DNA from: Alphaproteobacteria bacterium | GTDB lineage: Bacteria; Pseudomonadota; Alphaproteobacteria; Micropepsales; Micropepsaceae | Length of the DNA stretch: 29,181 nt | Assembly (NCBI GenBank): GCA_003131925.1 | Contig: PKWC01000162.1 | Span: forward strand, 3,672-32,852 | Direction of reading: 5' to 3' | In this document: positions 1-7,881 of the stretch, one piece after another | Position numbering within the stretch: position 1 is the stretch's first letter | Layout of the letters: each line of letters opens with the position of its first letter | Program-made: the position numbers and the translations under genes | The notes under the pieces: model-generated | What the model was told of the DNA's origin: nothing | The model's input: only the letters and a program-made list of their open reading frames with translations | Database searches by the model: none

Positions 1-19
1 CCCCACGTTGGGGGAGGAA
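1..19. repeat. GGGGGAGG palindromic repeat, copy 1 (cut by window edge)
   Basis: The window opens with the right half of a palindromic unit (CCCCACGTTGGGGGAGGAA). Further copies lie near 4372, 14784 and 16293. The left half, if present, is outside the window. It lies just 3' of the minus-strand iron-exporter gene, where a hairpin could end transcription. Confidence 0.5.
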
Positions 20-33
20 ACGCGGAAGCGCTT

Positions 34-1167
34 TCACCCACCAATCGCGACGCCGATCAGGTGGCCGATGGCGAAGGTGACGCCTGCTGCTGCGTAGCCG
101 ATCAGCAATTGCCTTGTGCCGGAGAAGAGGATGCCGCGGCCGGTGAAGAGCGTGGTGCCGGCGCCGATCAGGAAGAGGATGGTGCCGCTGAGCGCCAGGC
201 TCGCGAGAACGGCGGTTGATCCGGCGACGAAGAAGAACGGCGCGACGGGAAAGATCGCACCCAGCGCGAACAGAAAGAATGACGCGATGGCTGCTGTCCA
301 GGGAGAGCCGCCGAGATCGTCGGGATCGATGCCGAGCTCTTCGCGCGCCAGCGTATCGAGTGCCGTTTCCTTGTTCGCAATCAGGCGTTCGGCCAGCGCC
401 TTCGCCTGCGCCTCCGGCAATCCCTTCGCCTGATAGATGAGCGCGAGTTCTTCCTTCTCTTCCTCGGGCACGGTCTCGAGCTCCGCCGCTTCGACGTCGA
501 TCTGGCGCTGGTTGGATTCGCGCGCCGTGTTGACGGACAGCCATTCGCCCATCGCCATGGAGCACGCGCCCGCCAGCAATCCGGCGAGACCCGTCACCAG
601 AATTGCGTGCCCGCTGAGCGCCGCGCCCGCCACGCCCATCACCAGGCTGAGGTTGGAGCAGAGGCCGTCATTGGCGCCCAGTACGGCGGCGCGGAGCGCA
701 TTGCTGCCGATGCCGCGGTGCCGTCCCTCGAGGCGCGCCAGCGCACCGCCCGCGAGCACCTGCGGATTGCTGCCCGCGAGCGCCTCGATGATCCGCGCAT
801 GGCTGCGCTCCATCGCCGGCAGCCCAGCGGCCGCCGCGTCGGGCTGTTTGTCATATTGCCCGCTGTCCAGATGTTCGAGCGTGTTGACGGTGGGCAACAC
901 GAAGCGCGGGCCGAAGTGGCGCGCCAGCCAGCGCAAAGCCTGGGTGCGAAGGTCGGGCCGCAGAACGGGAACGATGCCGCCGCCGGCGCGAAGGCGCGAG
1001 CTCCAGAATTCAGCGTGCGCCTCTTCGATCGCCGCGAGCTTGGAGTAGACCTTGGCGATGTCCGGATTCGTCTCCGCCTTCGCGAGCGTGTGATAGAGCG
1101 CCGCGCTGTCGATCTCGCCCTGCAGGTTGGCGCGCCAGCGCGCGCGGGAGGCTTTGGGGTCCGTCAT
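34..1167 (-). CDS. mbfA: Membrane-bound ferritin-like / VIT1 iron exporter (MbfA type)
   Basis: This is a two-domain protein of 377 aa. Residues about 10-140 form a rubrerythrin/ferritin-like four-helix domain with metal-ligand candidates Glu18, the EEAH motif (48-51) and ERSH (120-123). From about residue 155 the sequence is VIT1/CCC1-like: GANDGLCSNLSLVMGVAG, then a Gly/Ala-rich helix pair and a SMAMGEWLS segment, with three more hydrophobic helices to the C-terminus. In rhizobial relatives the MbfA family exports iron from the cytoplasm across the inner membrane, and the ferritin domain senses or loads iron; that role is assigned here by family. The ATG at 1167 is chosen because GGAG lies 6 nt before it; an in-frame ATG at 1179 has weaker upstream sequence. 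No Irr/Fur-type operator is evident to me in the 100 bp upstream. The gene stands alone, divergent from the copper operon. Confidence 0.88.
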   Translation of the reverse strand: MTDPKASRARWRANLQGEIDSAALYHTLAKAETNPDIAKVYSKLAAIEEAHAEFWSSRLRAGGGIVPVLRPDLRTQALRWLARHFGPRFVLPTVNTLEHLDSGQYDKQPDAAAAGLPAMERSHARIIEALAGSNPQVLAGGALARLEGRHRGIGSNALRAAVLGANDGLCSNLSLVMGVAGAALSGHAILVTGLAGLLAGACSMAMGEWLSVNTARESNQRQIDVEAAELETVPEEEKEELALIYQAKGLPEAQAKALAERLIANKETALDTLAREELGIDPDDLGGSPWTAAIASFFLFALGAIFPVAPFFFVAGSTAVLASLALSGTILFLIGAGTTLFTGRGILFSGTRQLLIGYAAAGVTFAIGHLIGVAIGG

Positions 1168-1208
1168 CTTCGGCTCCATCCGATCTCAGACACTAGCGCA
1201 CCGCGGCA

Positions 1209-1246
1209 AGTGGTTCACGCGGAGACGCGGAGACGCGGAGAAGCGC
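1209..1246. repeat. Short tandem GGAGACGC repeat with an inverted partner
   Basis: The motif GGAGACGC is tandemly repeated about three times just upstream of the iron-exporter gene. An inverted version (CCTCCGCGTCTCCGC) lies at about 1461-1475, so the pair brackets the MITE-like element at 1271-1415. It looks like a dispersed intergenic repeat rather than a coding or regulatory site. Confidence 0.45.
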
Positions 1247-1270
1247 AAATCCGCAAATCCCTATAACTCC

Positions 1271-1415
1271 GTCATGGCCGGGCTGTTGTCCCGGCCACCC
1301 ATGAACACGGCACCTCCATATCGGCGTCACCAATCGCCATTGAAACGACCTGTACACGGCGCTCGTTTCACGACGCGGTTTTCATGGATGGCCGGGACAA
1401 CGGCCCGGCCATGAC
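1271..1415. mobile_element. MITE-like element R1, upstream of copper operon
   Basis: This 145-bp element starts GTCATGGCCGGG and ends CCCGGCCATGAC. Its inverted ends run about 40 bp with few differences: the left end reads GTTGTCCCGGCCACCCATGAA, with the matching complement on the right. Each end is itself a hairpin. A homologous element lies at 4115-4325 in the same orientation, sharing the internal segment around GTACACGGC and GGTTTTCAT. No coding capacity is seen, so any movement would have needed a transposase supplied in trans. Together with the tandem repeat it accounts for most of the gene-free 1168-1555 stretch; I see no clear promoter there. Confidence 0.7.
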
Positions 1416-1555
1416 GAGGTATGGGAGGTGCGGCGCAGCGGATCACCAACAGTACTTTTTTCCTCCGCGTCTCCGCATGCCCATACTTCACCCGCGTAGC
1501 CGGCGGGACGCCATCGCGCATTGACAGGGGTCGCGTGGGTGCGGGAGGTTCCGGC

Positions 1556-1933
1556 ATGGGGATGATGCGCAGGCCGGTCTTCCGCTCCACCGCCTTGATG
1601 CTGGCGCTGGCGGCGATGTTGTTTCGCGGCCTGGTGCCCGCCGGATGGATGCCGGGCGCCTCGGCCGGCACGCCGCTCGTCATCTGCTCCATGTCTGGTC
1701 CGGCGCATGTTCATGCGGATGCAAACGGCAAACCGGCCAAACACGACAATGGCCGCACCGATGCCTGTCCGTTCGGCGCAGCGCCGCATTTTGCAGCACT
1801 CGACGCACCCGTCGCAGCACCGGCCCCGGCATTGCGCGCGACCGGCGTCGCTCTTCCGGCACGCTTCGAACCCCGGTTCGACAGACCAAACCTTTACGCC
1901 CACGCGCCACGCGCTCCGCCGGCACTCGCCTGA
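1556..1933 (+). CDS. DUF2946 family small exported protein, copper operon gene 1
   Basis: The predicted protein is 125 aa with a hydrophobic N-terminal segment (about residues 9-24, RSTALMLALAAMLFRGLVPA). It then carries the family hallmarks: VPAGWMP, a VICSMSGP segment with one Cys, a His/Asp/Lys-rich middle (HVHADANGKPAKHDN), a DACPFG motif and a C-terminal ARAPPALA-like tail. DUF2946 proteins have no established biochemical role but recur beside copper and heavy-metal genes. The His, Met and Cys content would suit metal binding in the periplasm or membrane. The start at 1556 is preferred over the upstream frame opening at 1421 because GGGAGG lies 7 nt before it and because the upstream part overlaps repeat sequence. 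It is followed after 66 bp by three overlapping cop genes, so it probably leads that operon. Confidence 0.72.
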   Translation: MGMMRRPVFRSTALMLALAAMLFRGLVPAGWMPGASAGTPLVICSMSGPAHVHADANGKPAKHDNGRTDACPFGAAPHFAALDAPVAAPAPALRATGVALPARFEPRFDRPNLYAHAPRAPPALA

Positions 1934-1999
1934 GACAGCACGTTTTCGACGCGCGGCTGGGCCGCGCGTCGCGTCGCAACCTCTTTGGCGAGTCACACC

Positions 2000-2875
2000 A
2001 TGTCCATTTCTGCTTCGCACCGCCACGCCGCGATTCTTGTCGCCGCGCTGCTCGTCCCCGCCGCCGCCGACGCCCACGGCGTCATCGGCGCGCGCTTCTT
2101 TCCGGCAACCATCTCGTCCGACGATCCCTTCGCGGCGGACGAACTGGCGCTGCCGACAATCACCATCTTCAACCACGAGACCGACACCAATTTCGATTAT
2201 TCGAAGTCGATCTTTCCCGGTTTCGCCATCGACCTCGGGATGGGGTACGACGATGCCCATCCGCCGGGCGGCGCGCACGCATCCGGCTTCAGCAATCTGG
2301 ACGTCTCGCCCGCGATGGAACTGTTCCGCAGCCCGGAGCATGAGTTCATCTTTTCCGCGGGTGTGGATTGGGAGATTGGCGGCAGCGGAAGCAGGTCGGT
2401 TGCGGACAGGTCTTCCACGTTTACTCCGACGATCAAGTACGGCAAAGGCTTCGGCGACCTGCCGGACGAGATGGCTTTGCTGCGTCCCTTCGCGGTTACG
2501 GGAACTGTCGGCACTGCGATCACCAGCACGAACTCCAACTCCGTCGCATGGGCCGGCGCGCTCGAGTACAGCCTGCTCTATCTGCAGAACAACGTGCGCG
2601 ACCAGGGCTTCAGCAATTTCGTCGCCCATCTGACGCCGATCGTCGAGTACAGCTTTACTTCGCCCGTCGATGCGGGCGGTGGCGGCGAAACGACCGGCAC
2701 GTTCAATCCCGGTCTCATCTGGTCGGGGCAGTATACGCAGCTCGCGATCGAGGCGATCGTGCCGGCCAATCGCGCGAGTGGAAACAATGTCGGCGTGATC
2801 GCGCAGCTCCACTTCTATATCGACGATATCTTTCCCGATACGCTGGGCAAGCCGCTCTTCGGAGGCAAGCCATGA
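2000..2875 (+). CDS. Unidentified exported, barrel-like protein in copper operon
   Basis: The predicted protein is 291 aa. The first 25 residues look like a Sec signal peptide (MSISASHRHAAILVAALL, then PAAADA before HGVIG). The mature part lacks hydrophobic helices. It is rich in alternating, aromatic, Gly/Ser/Thr strands and ends with FYIDDIFPDTLGKPLFGG, which fits an outer-membrane beta-barrel or a soluble periplasmic beta protein. The gene lies between DUF2946 and copC and its stop overlaps the copC start (ATGA), so translation is probably coupled. It does not look like PcoB/CopB: I see no Met/His-rich repeats. A role as an outer-membrane copper channel or sensor is inference from position only. 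An in-frame TTG at 1985 is a possible earlier start; neither start has a strong ribosome binding site. Confidence 0.72.
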   Translation: MSISASHRHAAILVAALLVPAAADAHGVIGARFFPATISSDDPFAADELALPTITIFNHETDTNFDYSKSIFPGFAIDLGMGYDDAHPPGGAHASGFSNLDVSPAMELFRSPEHEFIFSAGVDWEIGGSGSRSVADRSSTFTPTIKYGKGFGDLPDEMALLRPFAVTGTVGTAITSTNSNSVAWAGALEYSLLYLQNNVRDQGFSNFVAHLTPIVEYSFTSPVDAGGGGETTGTFNPGLIWSGQYTQLAIEAIVPANRASGNNVGVIAQLHFYIDDIFPDTLGKPLFGGKP

Positions 2876-3222
2876 ACGCGCGCTCTTTTCTCGCATGCCT
2901 CGCCATCATGGGCTTCGCGGCACCGGCCTTCGCGCATGCCTTCCTGGAACACGCCGCCCCGGCTGCGGGCGAGACGCTCGCGACTCCGCCAAGGCAGGTT
3001 GCGCTGGCCTTCAGCGAACAGCTTGAGCCGGCGTTCAGCGGCGTGACCGTCGCTGACTCCGCCGGTCAGGACGTCGAAGCAGGCCACGCGGTCGTCGCCG
3101 GTGAGTCGATGAGCGTCGCCCTCAAACCGCTCGCGCCTGGCACATACCGCGTCACGTGGCATGCAGTCTCGGTCGACACGCATCGCACGGAGGGGGCCTA
3201 CAGCTTCACGGTCAAGCCATGA
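2872..3222 (+). CDS. copC: CopC-type periplasmic copper-binding protein
   Basis: The protein is 116 aa with a signal peptide ending AFA before HAFLEHAAP, so the mature chain would begin with His22, the usual Cu(II) ligand of the CopC/YobA cupredoxin-like fold. The C-terminal signature WHAVSVDTHRTEGAYSF (96-112) supplies the matching Asp102 and His104. The short length and absence of a Met-rich Cu(I) loop point to a Cu(II)-only CopC. It is known to bind copper in the periplasm and to work with the membrane protein CopD. The start overlaps the preceding stop (ATGA), and its own stop overlaps the copD start in the same way. Confidence 0.93.
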   Translation: MNARSFLACLAIMGFAAPAFAHAFLEHAAPAAGETLATPPRQVALAFSEQLEPAFSGVTVADSAGQDVEAGHAVVAGESMSVALKPLAPGTYRVTWHAVSVDTHRTEGAYSFTVKP

Positions 3223-4091
3223 TCGCGTTCTTCGCGGCGGTGCGCGCGATCCATTTCGCGAGCCTGATGGCGATCTTTGGCGCGGGCGCGTTTCTCGCCT
3301 TGCTGCGGAGCCGGCTGCACATCGAGGTCTCCGCGATTGCGGCGCGGATCCTGTTCGCGACCGCCGCGACGCTGGCGCTGATCACCGCGGTCGCGTGGCT
3401 TGGCCTCGTCGCCGGACAGATGAGTGGTGATTGGCACTATGCGCTCGACCCCGCGGCGCTCACAGCGGTCGTAACGGGCACGCGATTTGGGCAGGTCTTT
3501 CTCTGGCGCGTCGGCGGACTTGCCGTTCTCTGGATCGCGTGCATTCTCAAGACGCCGTCGCAAAATCTTTTGCCCGCACTTCTTGCCGCGGCGCTGCTCG
3601 GCGCTCTGGGGCTGACCAGCCACGCCGCCGCGAGCAGCGGCGAATTCGGCATCGTTCGCGCCGGCAACGACGCGGTGCATTTGCTGGCCGGAGGATTCTG
3701 GCTGGGCGGCCTTCTCGTTCTCGCCATGCTGATGTGGCGGCATCGCGAGGCGCCGGCTGCACTGCTCGGGCCTTTGCAGCTCTTCTCCGCCTGGGGAACT
3801 TACGCGATTGCCGCGCTCGTCGTGACGGGTGTCACCAATGCGGCATCGATCCTGCCGGTTGCGGCGGTATCGGTGCGCAGTTTCTATGCCCGCGTGCTGC
3901 TGTCGAAAGTCGCCATCGCGTCGGTGATGATCGCGCTCGCCGCGGTGAACCGCTGGCGCCTCGTGCCCGCGCTGCGCAGTGGCGAGCCCGGCGCGCCGCA
4001 CGATCTCGCGCGCAGTATCGGCGCGGAGATCGCGCTCGGCGCCACCGTCATCGCCATCGCCGCCTGGCTCGGCCTCATGCCGCCCCGATGA
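3219..4091 (+). CDS. copD: CopD family inner-membrane copper protein
   Basis: The protein is 290 aa and almost entirely hydrophobic, with about eight predicted membrane helices. His12 in the first helix (AVRAIHFASLMAIFGAG) and the SHAAASSGEF...NDAVHLLAGGFWLGGL region are typical CopD positions for copper-binding His residues. CopD is thought to move copper across the inner membrane together with CopC. The ATG at 3219 overlaps the copC stop (ATGA), so the pair is translationally coupled. The gene closes the operon; 24 bp after it the second MITE-like element begins. Confidence 0.92.
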   Translation: MIAFFAAVRAIHFASLMAIFGAGAFLALLRSRLHIEVSAIAARILFATAATLALITAVAWLGLVAGQMSGDWHYALDPAALTAVVTGTRFGQVFLWRVGGLAVLWIACILKTPSQNLLPALLAAALLGALGLTSHAAASSGEFGIVRAGNDAVHLLAGGFWLGGLLVLAMLMWRHREAPAALLGPLQLFSAWGTYAIAALVVTGVTNAASILPVAAVSVRSFYARVLLSKVAIASVMIALAAVNRWRLVPALRSGEPGAPHDLARSIGAEIALGATVIAIAAWLGLMPPR

Positions 4092-4114
4092 CCCACACTA
4101 TCTATAATAATTTC

Positions 4115-4325
4115 GTCATGGCCGGGCCACCCCGGTCCGCGCGAGAGCGCGGCCGGAGTGTAAACTGTCCCGGCCACCCATGAAAACGGTGCCTGCCATG
4201 GTTCAGCGTGAAGCGTTCATCGCCATTTAAGTTATGAGTACAATCCCCATTGGACCGACCAGTACACGGCACTCATTTCATGACTTGGTTTTCATAGGTG
4301 GCCAGGACAACGGCCCGGCCATGAC
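4115..4325. mobile_element. MITE-like element R2, downstream of copper operon
   Basis: This is a 211-bp relative of R1 (1271-1415) in the same orientation, with the same GTCATGGCCGGG and CCCGGCCATGAC ends and shared internal sequence (GTACACGGC, GGTTTTCAT, GACAACGGCCCGGCCATGAC). It is longer partly because a 40-bp palindromic module (4127-4166) interrupts the apex of its left hairpin. A short open frame starting at 4234 runs through it and is not credible as a gene. With the hairpin at 4372, R2 accounts for most of the gene-free 4092-4501 stretch; no clear promoter is visible. Confidence 0.7.
4127..4166. repeat. Palindromic module M, copy 1, nested in R2
   Basis: The module has core GGTCCGCGCGAGAGCGCGGC followed by CGGAG and GTAAACT. 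In R1 the equivalent place holds only a few bases between the hairpin arms, so the module is an insertion relative to R1. A second copy (27383-27419) sits in the apex of a different hairpin. Confidence 0.65.
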
Positions 4326-4371
4326 GAGATTTGGGCGTGCTATACTCCCGCTTGGGCTGCGCAATCTGCTC

Positions 4372-4396
4372 TTCCTCCCCACACATGGGGGAGGAA
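4372..4396. repeat. GGGGGAGG palindromic repeat, copy 2
   Basis: A short perfect-arm hairpin, TTCCTCCCC...GGGGAGGAA, with a 7-nt loop. It is the minimal form of the repeat also seen at 1, 14784 and 16293, and lies about 105 bp upstream of the quinone oxidoreductase start. Confidence 0.6.
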
Positions 4397-4501
4397 ACCC
4401 CACGGAGAGGTTAAATGAAATTTCAGCAGAAACTCGTGGGGCGGTGTTAGCGTGGCGCCAGACTTGGGAGGGCGGAATTACGAACCATGGAGAGGAACAC
4501 G

Positions 4502-5458
4502 ATGAAAGCGTTGCGCTTCGAGAGGTTTGGTCCGCCGTCGGTTCTGTCTCTCCGGGATGTGGAGGTTCCGAAACCCGGGCCGGGTGAAGCGCTGATCGAA
4601 TTGCGCGCGGCGGCGATCAATCCGAGCGACGTGAAGAACGTCGCCGGCGTCTTTCACGCCACGCTGCCGCGCATACCGGGCCGCGACTATGCGGGCGTGG
4701 TCGTGGAAGGCGAGGGCTGGAAGGGCAGGGAGGTGTGGGGCAGCGGCGCGGGGCTGGGCGTCACACAGGACGGAACGCACGCCCAGTATCTGGTGGTGCC
4801 CATCGACTCACTCTCCGAAAAGCCTGCGCAGCTCTCCATGGAGGAAGCGTCGAGCATCGGCGTTCCCTATCTCGCCGCATGGTCCGCGCTCGTCGATGCG
4901 GCCGAGGTACGGGCGGGCGAGACCGTCCTTGTCGCCGGCGCGCTGGGCGCGGTCGGCCGCGCCGCGACGCAGATCGCGCATTGGAAGAAAGCGCGGGTAA
5001 TTGGCGCCGACAGGTCAGACGGCGCCTCGGACGTCGACGCGTTCGTGAACACGAGCAAGAAAGATCTGGCCGCGGAGGTAAAGGCGCTGACCGATGGCAA
5101 AGGCGCGGATGTGGCGCTCGATACGGTGGGCGGTCCGATGTTCGAGCCGGTGCTCAAATCGCTTGCCGTCGGCGGAAGGCAGGTGGCGATCAACAGCGCG
5201 GTCAAACGCAGCGTGGAATTCGACCTCGTCGATTTCTATCACAATGCTCTTCGGCTCATCGGCCTCGACACGATGAAGCTGACCGGCCCCGGCATCGCGA
5301 AAATCATGGACGCGCTGCGCGCGGGCTTCGAGAGCGGAGAACTCAAGCCGTCCGAGATTGCCGCGTGGCCACTGGATAAGGCGGTCGACGCCTACGCCGT
5401 GATCGAAAAAGGCGGCACGCCAGCCAAGCAAGTTCTCCTGCCGCAGAAGGGCTTATAG
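4502..5458 (+). CDS. Zinc-independent NADPH:quinone oxidoreductase-like MDR enzyme
   Basis: The protein is 318 aa of the medium-chain dehydrogenase/reductase superfamily. The N-terminal GroES-like half starts MKALRFERFGPPSVL and carries AAAINPSDVKNVAGVF and PGRDYAGVVVEG. The Rossmann half has VLVAGALGAVGRAATQIA (143-160), a GxxGxxG-type NADP loop. The Cys/His/Glu zinc ligands of true alcohol dehydrogenases are absent, so it groups with quinone oxidoreductase and enoyl-reductase-like members that reduce quinones or alkenals with NADPH. The substrate cannot be told from sequence. The start at 4502 is preferred because GAGGA lies about 7 nt before it; an in-frame ATG at 4487 lacks this. It is convergent with the next gene, with only a few bases between the stops. 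Confidence 0.85.
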   Translation: MKALRFERFGPPSVLSLRDVEVPKPGPGEALIELRAAAINPSDVKNVAGVFHATLPRIPGRDYAGVVVEGEGWKGREVWGSGAGLGVTQDGTHAQYLVVPIDSLSEKPAQLSMEEASSIGVPYLAAWSALVDAAEVRAGETVLVAGALGAVGRAATQIAHWKKARVIGADRSDGASDVDAFVNTSKKDLAAEVKALTDGKGADVALDTVGGPMFEPVLKSLAVGGRQVAINSAVKRSVEFDLVDFYHNALRLIGLDTMKLTGPGIAKIMDALRAGFESGELKPSEIAAWPLDKAVDAYAVIEKGGTPAKQVLLPQKGL

Positions 5459-5464
5459 ACTGCT

Positions 5465-7099
5465 CTAACTTCGCTGCCGCGGGCGGGCGGCGATGAAGTG
5501 CGTCGTTGCGGGCCCTTCGCCGATCTGGAACTTTCTCGCCGCGTCCTCCTGTGCGAGATCGGCCTTCGTGACGCGTTCGTGTTGTCGCAAATGGTCGAGC
5601 CAGGAATCCGACAGGAAGGTCTCGACAAAGCATCCCTTCTTGTTCGGATCTTCGAACACGCGCCATTCGTAGGCGCCGTCGCGTCGCCGTTCCCGGCCCA
5701 CCTGCTCGAGTGCTTCCAGAAACTGTTCGCGGTTCCCTGGGTCGATCTCGTAGGTCACCATCACCATCACCGGTCCACGATGGGCGTCGAAATCCCCGGT
5801 CATGACCGGCAACGGCCAGTGTACCGACGGCGAGAGGTCCAGCCCCTTCGCCGTCTGCAGTTTCCAGCGCCGCAACAGAGGAATGCCGATCGCGCATCCG
5901 GCTGCGGCGATGAAAAGCGCCGGTCCAAGGCCGAGGACAGTAGCCACTTGCCCCCAAATGGCGCTGCCGAGGCTAAGGGCTCCGAACATCACCGTTACAT
6001 AGATCGCAAGGCCCCGGCCCCGAACCCATTCGGGCAGGGCGTATTGCGCCGAGATGGTAAGGACCGAAAGCATCGTCATCCACGACACGCCGGCGAGGAG
6101 GCTGGCGGCGAGCGCGGTGAGATCGTCATGCGCGAGCCCGAACAATGCGGTCGCCGCAGCCGTGCCCAGCGTTCCCGCTGCCGCCACCCTGTCGGGACCG
6201 AGCCGATCGTTGAGCCACGGCAGCAGGAAGGCACCGCCGACGGCCGAGGCGCCGATCGCTCCGAGCACAATGCCGTAGAGCATCGGGCCGCCGCCGATCT
6301 GGTTTCGCACCACAAGAGGCAGCAACGCCCAATAGGCGCTCGCAAACAGCAGGAAGCCGGCCGCTCTGATCAATGTCGCGATGAGCGACGCATTGTAACG
6401 TGCGTAGCGAAAGCCCGCCCGGATCGCGCTCAGCAGATGCTCCGGGGGAAGGCGCGCGCCGCTGTGCTCCGGTTCGCGCCACCAGACGAGCGCGCCGATC
6501 GAGCCGAAATTGCTGACGGCGTTGATCCAGAACGGCGCCGCGATGCCGAAAGCGCCCAGAAGCGCGCCGCCGAGGGCGGGACCGACCGCGCGGCTGACAT
6601 TGACCCCGGCGCTGTTCGCCACCACGGCTCTTGGAAGATCAGAATTGGGAACGAGCAGGGGGACGATCGCCTGGTAAGCAGGGGAGGTCAACGCGTCGCC
6701 CGCAGCAACGAGGAAGGCAAAAACCAGCAGGCTTATCGGCGTGACGAGGTGAAGCCAGACCAGTGCGGCAAACACGGTCGCGATCACCGCGATGGAGATT
6801 TCCCCGGCGATGAGGAATTTGCGCTTGTCCACGATGTCGGTCAGCGCGCCCGCCGGGATTGCGAACAGGAACATCGGCAGGCTGTTGGCGACCTGCACAA
6901 GAGAGACCACGAGCGGCGCCGAATTGAGGCTGATCATCAGCCAGCCCGAGGCGGCCGTATACATCCACCAGCCGACGTTCGAGACGACAGTCGCGGTCCA
7001 GATCACCGCGAATGTTTTGTGGCGGAAGGGAGATCCTGGCGATTTTGTGTGTCGAGGATTGGATGCCATCTGTGCGCCGGTCTGCTGGCGTATCGCCAT
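5465..7099 (-). CDS. MFS_3 family exporter with C-terminal ABM-like domain
   Basis: The protein is about 544 aa. Residues about 20-420 form a 12-helix major facilitator of the MFS_3 (EntS/DUF894-like) family: FAVIWTATVVSNVGWWMY at the start, an ALTDIVDKRKFLIAGE loop after helix 2 and a GPALGGALLGAFG helix. The last ~100 residues are soluble (VMVTYEIDPGNREQFLEALE, then RRRDGAYEWRVFEDPNKKG and ESWLDHLRQHERVT-like sequence) and resemble an antibiotic-biosynthesis-monooxygenase (dimeric alpha/beta barrel) domain; this fusion is known in alphaproteobacterial MFS_3 proteins. The substrate is unknown; relatives export siderophores or hydrophobic compounds. The start at 7099 is chosen by homology of the following residues; the frame is open back to 7222, and another ATG lies at 7069. 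No neighbour points to a pathway. Confidence 0.85.
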   Translation of the reverse strand: MAIRQQTGAQMASNPRHTKSPGSPFRHKTFAVIWTATVVSNVGWWMYTAASGWLMISLNSAPLVVSLVQVANSLPMFLFAIPAGALTDIVDKRKFLIAGEISIAVIATVFAALVWLHLVTPISLLVFAFLVAAGDALTSPAYQAIVPLLVPNSDLPRAVVANSAGVNVSRAVGPALGGALLGAFGIAAPFWINAVSNFGSIGALVWWREPEHSGARLPPEHLLSAIRAGFRYARYNASLIATLIRAAGFLLFASAYWALLPLVVRNQIGGGPMLYGIVLGAIGASAVGGAFLLPWLNDRLGPDRVAAAGTLGTAAATALFGLAHDDLTALAASLLAGVSWMTMLSVLTISAQYALPEWVRGRGLAIYVTVMFGALSLGSAIWGQVATVLGLGPALFIAAAGCAIGIPLLRRWKLQTAKGLDLSPSVHWPLPVMTGDFDAHRGPVMVMVTYEIDPGNREQFLEALEQVGRERRRDGAYEWRVFEDPNKKGCFVETFLSDSWLDHLRQHERVTKADLAQEDAARKFQIGEGPATTHFIAARPRQRS

Positions 7100-7259
7100 G
7101 TCTAAACCACTAACATGAGTGCTGCGTGAAGCCTCCCGTGTCCAAGGTTTACGATAAACCCGGCTTGTTCGAGTTGGTGGAAATATGGTGGGGTCGGCAG
7201 GAACACGGGGCACGCCGGACAAGGCGTTTGGCGATGCGGCGGTGCTGTTGCCTGCGTTA

Positions 7260-7751
7260 TCATTTGCCCAGAAATCGCTTCAGCGCCATCCAACGTTCCT
7301 GCTTTAGGTCGAATGACATTGTGTGTGCTGGACTGCTTGATGGCAGAATGACAATCGTTGGCCGAGAGCTGGCAGCCAGTTGCCTTCGGCCGATCTGAGC
7401 AGCCTTATTGCCGTTGAATGCAATCGCCCGCAGATTCGCGTGCGATGCAACGAAAGTGCTCAACTCGTTGGGTTCGTAGTCCTGGATATCGGCATCTAAA
7501 CTTCCTTTTCGAATCGCGGAGCGAACTACATCCCAAAGGCCGATGCGGGCATCAAGAAGTGTTCTGAGGCGCGCTTCATACGGTTGGCCGCACAGCGCAG
7601 CGTCGATAACACCCTCGGTCAGCCGCCAGAACTGATTTCTCGGATTGGCGTAGTACTGCGCGCAGGCAAGCGACATTTCGCCGGGAAGGCTGCCCAGCAT
7701 GAGCACGCAAGTTCTCTCATCAGCGACAGGAGGGAAACACAGTTTTGTCAT
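7260..7751 (-). CDS. DNA-deoxyinosine glycosylase (UDG superfamily)
   Basis: The protein is 163 aa with the motif order of the hypoxanthine-DNA glycosylase branch of the uracil-DNA glycosylase superfamily: GSLPGEMS (20-27), QYYANPRNQFW (32-42), GLWDVV (71-76), FNGNKA (112-117) and the DNA-binding LPSSSPAH (136-143). Family members excise hypoxanthine (deaminated adenine), and sometimes uracil, from DNA to start base-excision repair. Length is normal for the family and all motifs are intact, so the enzyme should be active. It stands alone between an exporter gene and a patch of gene remnants. The ~160 bp between it and the exporter start hold nothing I can identify. Confidence 0.88.
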   Translation of the reverse strand: MTKLCFPPVADERTCVLMLGSLPGEMSLACAQYYANPRNQFWRLTEGVIDAALCGQPYEARLRTLLDARIGLWDVVRSAIRKGSLDADIQDYEPNELSTFVASHANLRAIAFNGNKAAQIGRRQLAASSRPTIVILPSSSPAHTMSFDLKQERWMALKRFLGK

Positions 7752-7881
7752 ACAACAGTCGTAGCCAACCTGGGCGCGGCGAGCCAGAACCTCTCACATA
7801 TTACCGTCCGAATGATGGTTGCGGTTCCGTCGCGCTGCGCTCGAATGCTGGCGGCAGGGGATGGCCGAGAAAGCCGTATGA

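Noticed and set aside
1382..2896. 504-codon minus-strand frame antisense to the copper operon
   Set aside because: Arg/Gly/Asp-rich with no domain, while the plus strand has signal peptides, CopC motifs and tight gene overlaps.
1271..4325. Copper operon as a composite transposon
   Set aside because: The flanking elements are short and non-coding, no transposase is present, and I see no target-site duplication around the whole unit; kept only as a question.
4234..4587. 117-codon plus-strand frame upstream of the quinone oxidoreductase
   Set aside because: It begins inside MITE-like element R2 and runs through a hairpin repeat into the oxidoreductase gene in another frame.
5498..7105. Long plus-strand open frame (535 codons) opposite the MFS_3 gene
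   Set aside because: Its translation is Arg/His/Gly/Asp-rich without domains and mirrors the GC-rich MFS coding strand, which has clear membrane helices and family motifs.
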